From: Actinacidiphila epipremni | GTDB lineage: Bacteria; Actinomycetota; Actinomycetes; Streptomycetales; Streptomycetaceae | DNA length: 64,000 bases | Assembly (NCBI RefSeq): GCF_012034175.1 | Contig: NZ_JAATEJ010000030.1 | Location: 1 to 64,000 of the forward strand | Direction of reading: 5' to 3' | Shown: positions 57,366 through 64,000 of the stretch, piece by piece | Numbering within the stretch: the first letter of the stretch is position 1 | Layout of the letters: each line of letters begins with the position of its first letter | Program-made: the position numbers and the translations under genes | Notes under the pieces: generated by a model | What the model was told of the DNA's origin: nothing | The model's input: only the letters and a program-made list of their open reading frames with translations | Database searches by the model: none

Positions 57366-58376
57366 CTAGGAGCCGGCGGGCGGTGCCGCGGGGGCGAGGG
57401 CGGACGCCAGCGTGGCCGGGAGGACGGCCGTGGGGCCGAAGCGGCGGCGGGCGCGGTCGGCTGCCGCCTCCACCGCACGGGCGCGGTCGTCGCCGGGGTC
57501 CAGGCTGAGCTGGTGGGAGGCGCCCGTGCGCGGTGCCAGGTGGTCGGCGCGCAGGACGAAGGCCCGTACGCGGGCGCGTTGCAGCCCCAGGGAGGCCAGG
57601 ACGCCCAGGGCCGCGGCGGTGAGGTCCGGCGAGTGGTCGGTGGGCTCGGGCAGGGTGCGGGTCCGGGTGGTGGAGCTGCGGTCGGCATAGCGGACGGTGA
57701 GGGTGAGGCGGCCGGTGACCTGGCCCTCGGTCCGCAGCCGCCGGCCCAGCTGCTCGGCCAGCCCGAGGACGGCCCGATGGTGGTGCCCGGGGTCCAGGCA
57801 GTCCCGTTCATGGCGCAGGTCGGCGGTCATATGGGCGGCGGGCGCCCGCGGGGTGACCGGCCGGGGGTCGCGGCCATGGGCGCGCTCGGCCAGCAGGCGG
57901 GCGGGTCCCGCGCCGAGGATGCGCTGCAGGGTCGCCGGGGGGAGGTCGGCCACCTGGCCGATGGTGTGCAGGCCGTAGCGGCCGAGGGCGGTGGCGGTGG
58001 CCTGGCCGATGCCGGGCAGCGCGGTCACCGGGCGGGGGCGCAGCCAGCTGTCGGTGGCGGCCTGGTCGCGGGGGATCTGCGTGGTGCGGCGCGGCTCCGA
58101 CGCGGCTGCCGCCATCGCGGCGAGCATGCGGTTGCCGGCCAGGCCGGCGCTGCTGGCGATGCCGTACAGGCCCATGAGGCGCATCCGGGCCATCTGGAGC
58201 AGGTCGTAGGGGTCGGTGCCGAAATAGCGCAGGGCGGAGGTGAGGTCGAGCTGGACGGCGTCAGGAGGGAAGGGCTGGACGTGCGGGGTGATGTCGGCGA
58301 GCAGGGCGAGCACACCGTCGTAGCGCTCGTCGTCGAGCGTGCCGTGCAGCCGCAGATGGGCGATGTGCCGGGTCAT
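57366..58376 (-). CDS. imuB: Y-family polymerase-like protein (ImuB type)
   Basis: 336 residues. The thumb/HhH part is clear (WLRPRPVTALPGIGQATATALGRYGLHTIGQVADLPPATLQRILG), with the little-finger domain after residue 190. The palm is abbreviated: the usual DMDAFFA motif is absent (the protein begins MTRHIAHLRLHG) and the second acidic motif reads AVQLDLTSALRYFG. This fits ImuB, an inactive Y-family scaffold that recruits DnaE2 to the sliding clamp. Its ATG overlaps the dnaE2 stop (ATGA). Confidence 0.85.
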   Translation of the reverse strand: MTRHIAHLRLHGTLDDERYDGVLALLADITPHVQPFPPDAVQLDLTSALRYFGTDPYDLLQMARMRLMGLYGIASSAGLAGNRMLAAMAAAASEPRRTTQIPRDQAATDSWLRPRPVTALPGIGQATATALGRYGLHTIGQVADLPPATLQRILGAGPARLLAERAHGRDPRPVTPRAPAAHMTADLRHERDCLDPGHHHRAVLGLAEQLGRRLRTEGQVTGRLTLTVRYADRSSTTRTRTLPEPTDHSPDLTAAALGVLASLGLQRARVRAFVLRADHLAPRTGASHQLSLDPGDDRARAVEAAADRARRRFGPTAVLPATLASALAPAAPPAGS

Positions 58377-61300
58377 CCCGCGCTCCCGGGGCTGCGGTGG
58401 CCGAGGCGGTGCAGGTCGGCGGAGCGGGTGCCGGCGGGCTGGAGGTCGGCGTAGGGGTGCAGGCGGGCGCCGGCGGTGCCGTGCGGGAGGGTGCGGTGCG
58501 GCGGGCCGTCGGGGTGCGCGGTGTCGGGGGTGCCGGGCTGGGCCGGGGTGGGGTGCGGGGCGTCCGCGCCGAGCAGGGCCAGGGCTGCCTCGGGGCCGTC
58601 GTTGCGGCGGGCGGTGGCGATCTGCTCCAGGTCCCAGGCCATGGTGCCGACGATCGTCCGGCGGGTGCCGCGGACCTGGACGGTGCCGCGGACCAGCAGC
58701 AGCCCGGAGTGGAAGACGGTGTGGGCGCAGGCTTCGTGGGAGTCCTCGAAGAAGGCGAGGTCGACCAGGCCCGAGCCGTCCTCCAGGGTGACGAAGATGA
58801 TGCGCTTGCCGCTGGCGATCGGCGGGGTCTGGGTCGCGGAACGTATCCCGGCGACCAGGACCTGCCGGCCGGCCGGGAGGGCGGCGAGGTGGGCGGCGTC
58901 GGTGGCGCCGATCTCCCGCAGCAGCCGGTGGTGGTGCTCCATCAGATGGCGGGAGACGTCGATGCCGAGGGTGGTCAGCTCGGCGCCGAGGGCTTCACGG
59001 CCGGTCATCTCCGGGACGCCGCTGGGCTCGGAGCCGCCGATCGCGCCCGCGTCGAGGGGCAGTTGGCCCTTGCCTGCGGTGCGGGTGCGGGACTGGCGGT
59101 GGAGTTCGGCGATCTGCAGCAGCAGGTCGCGCCGGGTGAGGCGGCCGTCGTGCAGCGGGGCCAGCGCGCCGATCTCGGCGAGGCGTTCGGCGACCGGGCG
59201 GCTGGGGCGGGCGCGCTGCCAGAAGTCGGAGAGCGAGGTGTAGGGCCGGCCGGCGGCGATCCGGGCGCACTCCTCCTCGCCGATGCCGCGCACTCCGGAC
59301 AGGGCGAGCCGTACGCCCCAGCGGTCGTCGTGGGTGCGCTCCACGGTGTGCTCGGCCCCGGAGCGGTTGACGTCGACGGGCAGGACGGGCACGCCGCTGC
59401 GGCGGGCGTCGGCGACGATGACGCGCTTGGGCCACATGCCGGGGTCGTGCTCCAGCAGGCCGGCCAGCAGGAAGGCGGGGTAGTGCGCCTTGAGCCAGGC
59501 GGACTGCAGGGCGGGTACGGCGAAGGCGACGGCGTGCGCGCGGCAGAAGCCGTAGGCGCCGAAGGACTCGACGGTGGCCCAGACAGCGTCGCGGACCTCG
59601 GCGCTGTAGCCGCGGGCGGCGGCCAGGTGGTGGAACCAGCCCTTGACCCGGGGCAGCCGCTCCTTGTCGCCCAGGGCGCGCCGGGCGACATCGGCCTTGG
59701 CGCGGTCGCAGCCGGTCATGACGTGCAGGGTGTCGATGATCTGCTCGTGCCAGATGGTGACGCCGTAGGTGTCGGCGAGCACCGGCTCCAGGTCCTTGTG
59801 GGCGTAGTGCGGGGCGCCGCCGTGCCGGGCGGCGATGTAGCGCTCGGGCATGCCGCCCTGGACGGGGCCGGGGCGGAAGAGGCTGATGTCGGCGATGACG
59901 TCCTGGACGTCGCGGGGTTGCAGCCGGGAGAGCAGGTCCTGCTGGCCGGGGGACTCCAGCTGGAACATCCCGATGGTCTGGCTCTGCTGGATGAGCGTGA
60001 AGGCGAAGACGTCGTCCAGCGGGACCTGGCGCGGGTCGTCCAGGTCGATACGGTCGCCGGTGGCGCGCTCGATCTCGGTGACGGCATGGGCCATCGCGGA
60101 CTGCATCCGCACCGCGAGGACGTCGAGTTTGATGTTGCCCAGCGCCTCGACCTCCTCCTTGGCCGCCATCGCCATCGGGTAGTCGCCCTGCGGGGTGGGC
60201 TGGACCGGCAGCCGGTCCAGCAGCGTGGCGTCGCTGATGATCACCCCGCACGGGTGCATGGCCATGCCGTGGACGAGGGAGTCCAGGCCCTCGGCCAGTT
60301 CCCACAGCGGGCCGTAGGCCGGGGCCTCGGCGGCCAGGGAGCGCAGTTCGGGCAGTTCGGCGAGCGCGCCGGTGATGTCGCAGGCCCGCAGGTGCGGGAA
60401 GCTCTTGGCGATGCGGTCCACGTCGTGCGGCGGGATGCCGAGCGCGAGCCCGGTGTCGCGCAGCGCCCGGCGGGCCCGGTAGGTCTCGGGCATCGCGGTG
60501 ACGGCGACCCGTTCGTGGCCGAAGCGGCGGAAGATCGCGTCGTACGCCTCCAGCCGCCGCGCCGACTCCACGTCGATGTCGATGTCGGGCAGGTTCCTGC
60601 GGCGTTCGCTGAGGAAGCGCTCGAACAGCAGCCGGTGGTCGAGCGGGTTGGCGGTGGCGATGCCGAGGGCGTGGCAGACCATCGAGCCGGCGCCCGAGCC
60701 GCGGGCGGCGACCCGGATGCCCAGCTCGCGGATGTCGGCCACGGCCTGCCCGACGGCGAGGAAGTACGAGTCGTAGCCCAGGTCGCCGATGATCCTCAGC
60801 TCGTCGTCCAGCCGGTCGCGGGCCGCGCGGTCCCGGTCCAGGCCGCGCCGTTCCAGCCCGGCCGCGCAGCGCCGGCGCAGCAGTTCCCCGGCCCCGCCGG
60901 GGGTGGCGCCGACGACCTCGGCCTCGGGGAAGTGCAGGGTGCCGAGCCCCAGGTCGGCCTTGGGGTCCAGCCGGCAGCCGGCCGCGGTCGCGGCGGTGTC
61001 GGCGAGCAGCCGGCCGGCCCGGCGCGGGCCGCTGCCGGCGCATTCGGCGATCTGCTGCGCGGTCCTGGCCATGTCCGGCTCGTCCTTGAGCCAGCGCTCC
61101 CCGCCGTCCAGCCGGCGCCGGTCGATGGGCCGCAGCAGCCGTGCGGCGTCCAGGACGTCGGCGAGCCGGTGCTGGCCGGGGTCGGCGTAGCGGACGGCGT
61201 TGGTGAGCACCGCGGGTGTACGGGTGCGGTCGGCGAGCGCGAGGGTGCGGGCGGCCAGCCGCAGTGAGCCGGGCCCGGTGCCGGGCCGGCCGTGGACGAC

Positions 61301-61861
61301 CGCCTCCAGGCGCAGGCCGTCGCCGAAGATCTCCCACCAGGGCCGCAGCAGCCTCACGGCGACGTCCTCCCGTCCGGCGGCGAGCGCCCGTACCGGCTCC
61401 GACAGCGGCCCGAGCAGTACGGTCAGGCCGGCGCCGCCGTGGGCGTGCAGGGCTTCCCACGGCACGGTCACCGGCGCCGCCCCGCCCGCCGTCCCGAGGT
61501 GTGCCGCCGAGGTGATCCGGCACAGCCGGGCCCAGCCCTCCCGGTCCTGGGCGAGCAGGGTGAACCGCAGCGGCGGCTCCACCACGTGCGCGCCGCCGCG
61601 TACCGGAGTGCGCGGGCGGCGGGCGGCCGGCGGCGGCGGGGCGAGGGCCGCCACGGCGAGGTCGATGCCGAAGACCGGCCGGACGCCGTGCGCGTCACAC
61701 GCCTGCGCGAAGCGCACCGCGCCGGTGACGGTGTCCCGGTCGGTGAGCGCGAGTGCCGTCATACCGCGCTCGGCGGCCCGCTGGACGAGCTGCTCGGGGT
61801 GCGCGGCGCCGTACCGCTCGGAGTAACCGGATGCGACATGCAGATGGGCGAAGCCCGCCAT
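58373..61861 (-). CDS. dnaE2: Error-prone DNA polymerase III alpha subunit DnaE2
   Basis: 1162 residues, DnaE2-sized. N-terminal PHP domain (FAHLHVASGYSERYGAAHPEQLV, ALTDRDTVTGAVRF), polymerase palm with catalytic aspartates in NLPDIDIDVESARR, the ARGSGAGSMVCHALG segment, FGAYGFCRAHAVAFA, tandem HhH and a C-terminal OB fold (VLVAGIRSATQTPPIASGKRIIFVTLEDGSGLVDLAFF). Translesion mutagenic polymerase with ImuB. A LexA box lies 62 bp upstream, so it is an SOS operon. Confidence 0.96.
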   Translation of the reverse strand: MAGFAHLHVASGYSERYGAAHPEQLVQRAAERGMTALALTDRDTVTGAVRFAQACDAHGVRPVFGIDLAVAALAPPPPAARRPRTPVRGGAHVVEPPLRFTLLAQDREGWARLCRITSAAHLGTAGGAAPVTVPWEALHAHGGAGLTVLLGPLSEPVRALAAGREDVAVRLLRPWWEIFGDGLRLEAVVHGRPGTGPGSLRLAARTLALADRTRTPAVLTNAVRYADPGQHRLADVLDAARLLRPIDRRRLDGGERWLKDEPDMARTAQQIAECAGSGPRRAGRLLADTAATAAGCRLDPKADLGLGTLHFPEAEVVGATPGGAGELLRRRCAAGLERRGLDRDRAARDRLDDELRIIGDLGYDSYFLAVGQAVADIRELGIRVAARGSGAGSMVCHALGIATANPLDHRLLFERFLSERRRNLPDIDIDVESARRLEAYDAIFRRFGHERVAVTAMPETYRARRALRDTGLALGIPPHDVDRIAKSFPHLRACDITGALAELPELRSLAAEAPAYGPLWELAEGLDSLVHGMAMHPCGVIISDATLLDRLPVQPTPQGDYPMAMAAKEEVEALGNIKLDVLAVRMQSAMAHAVTEIERATGDRIDLDDPRQVPLDDVFAFTLIQQSQTIGMFQLESPGQQDLLSRLQPRDVQDVIADISLFRPGPVQGGMPERYIAARHGGAPHYAHKDLEPVLADTYGVTIWHEQIIDTLHVMTGCDRAKADVARRALGDKERLPRVKGWFHHLAAARGYSAEVRDAVWATVESFGAYGFCRAHAVAFAVPALQSAWLKAHYPAFLLAGLLEHDPGMWPKRVIVADARRSGVPVLPVDVNRSGAEHTVERTHDDRWGVRLALSGVRGIGEEECARIAAGRPYTSLSDFWQRARPSRPVAERLAEIGALAPLHDGRLTRRDLLLQIAELHRQSRTRTAGKGQLPLDAGAIGGSEPSGVPEMTGREALGAELTTLGIDVSRHLMEHHHRLLREIGATDAAHLAALPAGRQVLVAGIRSATQTPPIASGKRIIFVTLEDGSGLVDLAFFEDSHEACAHTVFHSGLLLVRGTVQVRGTRRTIVGTMAWDLEQIATARRNDGPEAALALLGADAPHPTPAQPGTPDTAHPDGPPHRTLPHGTAGARLHPYADLQPAGTRSADLHRLGHRSPGSAG

Positions 61862-61922
61862 GTCGCACCTCCACTACCCCACCCCTTTTCGGCCAGCTGT
61901 CCGATACGCCTCGCGTGCGTAG

Positions 61923-61938
61923 TCGTACGTTCGTTCGA
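61923..61938 (-). promoter_or_regulatory. LexA (SOS) box of dnaE2-imuB
   Basis: On the minus strand TCGAACGAACGTACGA matches the actinobacterial SOS box TCGAAC-N4-GTTCGA at all positions but one. It is set in a locally AT-rich patch with a TAAGCT element just upstream (61949-61944). Confidence 0.8.
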
Positions 61939-62045
61939 TTAGCTTAGCGCGGTCGTCCCAGGTCAGCGAGTCGTACGCGCGCGAGGGGCCCGGAAGACGG
62001 CCGACCCGACCACCGGGGGCGGTGGCCGGATCGCATGCGCGGGCG

Positions 62046-63305
62046 TCATCTCCGCGGCGGGGCGGCGGACTTGGTGTCCGCGGGTCCGCCGCGCGGTCCG
62101 GGGAGACGTTCGTCACGCCCGGTGGGCCGTCGCGGGCGGCGCAGCAGCAGGAGCCAGGCCGCCGCCGCGCCGGCCACCCCGACCCCGGCGAGCTGCACCC
62201 GGTAGTCGAGCAGCGCCACCAGCCCCGCGCCCAGCCCCGCCGCGAGCGCGGTGGGGCCGAAGACCACCGTGCCGGCCGCCGCGGCCACCCGGCCGACCAG
62301 TGCGGGCTCGACGCGCTGCTGCACGGCGGTGAAGACCGCGACGATCACCCACGGCAGCCCCACGCCGATCGCCAGCATCCCGGCGACCACGACCGGCAGC
62401 GCCGGCACCGCGCGCACGGCGGCGCCCGCGGTGAACAGCAGCAGCCCGGCGGCGGCGAAGGCGCGCTCGGGCAGCCGGCGCATGACGGCGCCGGCGACGA
62501 TCCCCGACACCACCGAGCCCGCGCCCTGCACCGCGTAGAGCACGCCGACGAAGGCCGGCGGGCGGTGCAGCCCGGCGTCGGCCAGCTCGTAGGTCGCGGC
62601 GCTGCTGACCCCGGACAGCAGCATGGCCGCCGCGCCCGCGCCCACCAGCCGGACCAGCAGCGGATCGCCGCGCAGCGCCCGTACGCCCGCGGCGGTCTGC
62701 GCGCGCCAGGACTCCCCGGCCGGTACGGGCGGCTGCTCGCGCACCCGCAGCGCGGCGAAGGCCAGCGCGGCCAGCGCGAAGGTGACGGCGTCCAGGACGG
62801 CGACCGCGCCGCCGCCCCAGCGGACGAACAGGCCCGCGCCGGCCAGCGGGGCGAGCAGCTTCATGCCCTCGTTGACGGTCATCCGCAAGCCGTTGAAATC
62901 CCCGCGCAGCTCGACGGGGATCGCGCTGACCACCAGGCCCGCCTGGGCGGCGTCGCACAGCACGGCCCCGGCGCCGACCGCGGTGAGCACCGCGAGCAGC
63001 AGCCACACGTCCCGCCCGGCGCGGACCGCGAGCAGCGCCGGCAGCAGGAGCGCGAGCGCGGCGTTCACCGCGACCAGCAGCCGCTGCCGGCGGAAGCGGT
63101 CGGCGGCGGTGCCCAGCAGCGGCCCGGCCAGCGTCGGCGCCCACAGGCACGCGCTCACCGCGGCGGCCAGGCTGCTGGACCCGGTGAGCGTCTTCACCCA
63201 CACCCCGGCGACCAGCATCATCGCCGAATCGCCGAACCCGGAGACCAGGACCCCGCCCAGATATGTCGCCGCCCGCCGGTCGCGCAGCACCTTCCCCACC
63301 GTCAT
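62046..63305 (-). CDS. MFS transporter
   Basis: 419 residues, 12 spans: TYLGGVLVSGFGDSAMMLVAGVWVKTLTGSSSLAAAV start, motif A-like LLGTAADRFRRQRLLVAVN, and SIPVELRGDFNGLR-type loop (here SAIPVELRGDFNG). Resembles Bacillus-type macrolide/tetracycline-like exporters of unassigned substrate. ATG 63305 has TTAGGT 8 nt upstream and no ribosome site. Divergent from the ArsR regulator across a 9-bp perfect dyad. Confidence 0.9.
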   Translation of the reverse strand: MTVGKVLRDRRAATYLGGVLVSGFGDSAMMLVAGVWVKTLTGSSSLAAAVSACLWAPTLAGPLLGTAADRFRRQRLLVAVNAALALLLPALLAVRAGRDVWLLLAVLTAVGAGAVLCDAAQAGLVVSAIPVELRGDFNGLRMTVNEGMKLLAPLAGAGLFVRWGGGAVAVLDAVTFALAALAFAALRVREQPPVPAGESWRAQTAAGVRALRGDPLLVRLVGAGAAAMLLSGVSSAATYELADAGLHRPPAFVGVLYAVQGAGSVVSGIVAGAVMRRLPERAFAAAGLLLFTAGAAVRAVPALPVVVAGMLAIGVGLPWVIVAVFTAVQQRVEPALVGRVAAAAGTVVFGPTALAAGLGAGLVALLDYRVQLAGVGVAGAAAAWLLLLRRPRRPTGRDERLPGPRGGPADTKSAAPPRR

Positions 63306-63331
63306 GACCCCCAACCTAATGCTTGGGGGTC
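63306..63331. promoter_or_regulatory. ArsR/MFS operator dyad
   Basis: GACCCCCAA (63306-63314) and its exact complement TTGGGGGTC (63323-63331) flank CCTAATGC. It begins at the base before the MFS start codon and covers its -10, so the ArsR protein probably represses the transporter here. Confidence 0.72.
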
Positions 63332-63378
63332 GGCGAACCGCACCCTCCCCCACGGCCGGGGAGCGGTGTAATGGGCGT

Positions 63379-64000
63379 ATGACCGCCACCGATCCCCTGC
63401 TGCGCGCCCTCGCCCATCCGGTGCGGCTGCGCATCGTGTCCCTGGTCTGGAACGTCCCGCTGTCGGCCGCGGAGCTCTCCCGGGAGCTGGGCATCTCGCA
63501 CGCGCTGGCCAGCCAGCATCTGCGCCGGCTGGACGCGGCCGGCCTGGTGGAGCTGGTCGAGGTGCGCGAGAAGCGCGGCGGGCGGGAGCGGCGCTACCGG
63601 GCGGTGCACGGCTCGCCGCTGTCGGACCAGCGGCACGAGGGCGCCCGGCTGATCGCCGAGGCGATGGCGCACAACCTGCGCGACCGGGCGGGCCGGCGTG
63701 CCCCGGGCGCCCCCGGGGTCACCACGGACGCGGAGCTGTGGGTGGCGCCGGAGGTCTGGACGGACTTCCGGCACCGACTGGCCGCGCTCTTCGCGGAGTT
63801 GCACGACGCCGCGCAGGCGCCGCACGCGCCGGGCACGGTCGGAATCGGTGCGACGGCGATGGTGTTCCCCCTCGCGGAGCCGTCCGGCACCGACACCGGT
63901 ACGGGCACGCGTGCCGCCCCCGGCACAGCAACCGGCTCCGCACGAAGCACCGGCGCCACCCGCCCCACCGACCAGGACACCGCCCCCGAGGAGCGACCAT
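63379..64000 (+). CDS. ArsR-family regulator (3' end at or beyond window edge)
   Basis: At least 207 codons without a stop. HTH: PLLRALAHPVRLRIVSLVWNVPLSAAELSRELGISHALASQHLRRLDAAGLVELVEVREKRGGRERRYRAV. The second half is Thr/Ala/Gly-rich. The window ends in GAGGAGCGACCAT: if the next bases are GA, the gene stops in an ATGA overlap with a further gene whose ribosome site is this GAGGAG (inference). No cysteine metal site is visible in the HTH helix, so it is not a typical metal sensor. Confidence 0.88.
   Translation, partial: MTATDPLLRALAHPVRLRIVSLVWNVPLSAAELSRELGISHALASQHLRRLDAAGLVELVEVREKRGGRERRYRAVHGSPLSDQRHEGARLIAEAMAHNLRDRAGRRAPGAPGVTTDAELWVAPEVWTDFRHRLAALFAELHDAAQAPHAPGTVGIGATAMVFPLAEPSGTDTGTGTRAAPGTATGSARSTGATRPTDQDTAPEERP

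Noticed and set aside
58397-61267. 956-codon plus-strand open frame opposite dnaE2.
   Set aside because: Antisense shadow of a polymerase with intact motifs.
61874-62116. 80-codon minus-strand open frame between dnaE2 and the MFS gene, ending in a plausible helix (LTWDDRAKLIERTYDYAREAYRTAG reduced here to its first part, WDDRAKLIERTYDY).
   Set aside because: It runs through the LexA box and promoter of dnaE2, its codon use is less GC-biased than its neighbours, and no family is recognised. Could be revisited if conserved.

Overview
The window is about 64 kb of very GC-rich DNA with strong third-codon GC bias. Its gene content is typical of an actinomycete of the Streptomyces type: many TetR, GntR, LacI and MarR regulators, secreted glycosidases with carbohydrate-binding modules, acyl-CoA catabolism, DnaE2 plus ImuB-like mutasome genes, and DUF202, DUF402 and DUF5925-type proteins. 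There is no rRNA or tRNA gene, no CRISPR array and no insertion sequence that I can see. It reads as an ordinary chromosomal accessory or arm region in which nearly every small gene set has its own local regulator. The species cannot be fixed from this sequence.

Region by region. 0-3.3 kb: the tail of one LacI-type regulator, a complete LacI regulator, two LacI-type operator palindromes and a secreted glycoside hydrolase with a CBM35 module. 3.3-10.1 kb: a DHFR-like reductase, an MBL-fold hydrolase, a methyltransferase, a decayed gene, a pirin, an AtuA/DUF1446 protein and a Nudix hydrolase. 10.1-13.7 kb: an 18-19 bp tandem repeat, then membrane proteins (a histidine-rich multi-span protein, a 52-residue single-span peptide, two DUF202 proteins). 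13.7-15.2 kb: Ohr peroxidase with a promoter carrying a perfect 12-bp dyad, and a DUF1275 membrane protein. 15.3-19.8 kb: sugar-acid block (FCD-type GntR, gluconokinase, GntP permease, divergent glucarate dehydratase with an apparently leaderless mRNA). 19.9-26.5 kb: acyl-CoA block (APH-like kinase, acyl-CoA dehydrogenase, quinone oxidoreductase, TetR, acyl-CoA ligase, SDR). 26.8-34.1 kb: alpha/beta hydrolase, penicillin-acylase-like enzyme, methyltransferase, XRE regulator, luciferase-like monooxygenase.

34.2-43.3 kb: MaoC hydratase with TetR, acyl-CoA dehydrogenase with a second TetR, a DUF402 protein, an alcohol dehydrogenase/aldehyde dehydrogenase pair and a stand-alone molybdopterin oxidoreductase. 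43.4-47 kb: two TetRs, an MFS exporter and an SGNH hydrolase. 47.2-50.5 kb: homogentisate dioxygenase, HutC-type GntR and an orphan type ISP specificity-domain protein. 50.7-54 kb: small protein, AAA ATPase, TetR and an unusual alpha/beta hydrolase. 54-57.3 kb: GH27 alpha-galactosidase with ricin-type lectin domain, YtrA-type GntR, MarR and cupin. 57.4-64 kb: ImuB-like polymerase and DnaE2 under a LexA box, MFS transporter and an ArsR regulator cut by the window end.

The strongest result is regulatory. Many promoters carry exact or near-exact dyads that can be paired with a nearby regulator. The same AAACTA-N7-TAGTTT dyad sits at the acyl-CoA dehydrogenase/TetR promoter and again about 4.2 kb away before the aldehyde/alcohol dehydrogenase operon. 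A TGAGCAAGCGCTT element occurs before both a MaoC gene and its neighbouring TetR gene. A 16-bp perfect inverted repeat precedes the homogentisate dioxygenase gene. All functional calls rest on reading the protein sequences against remembered families; no database search was run.
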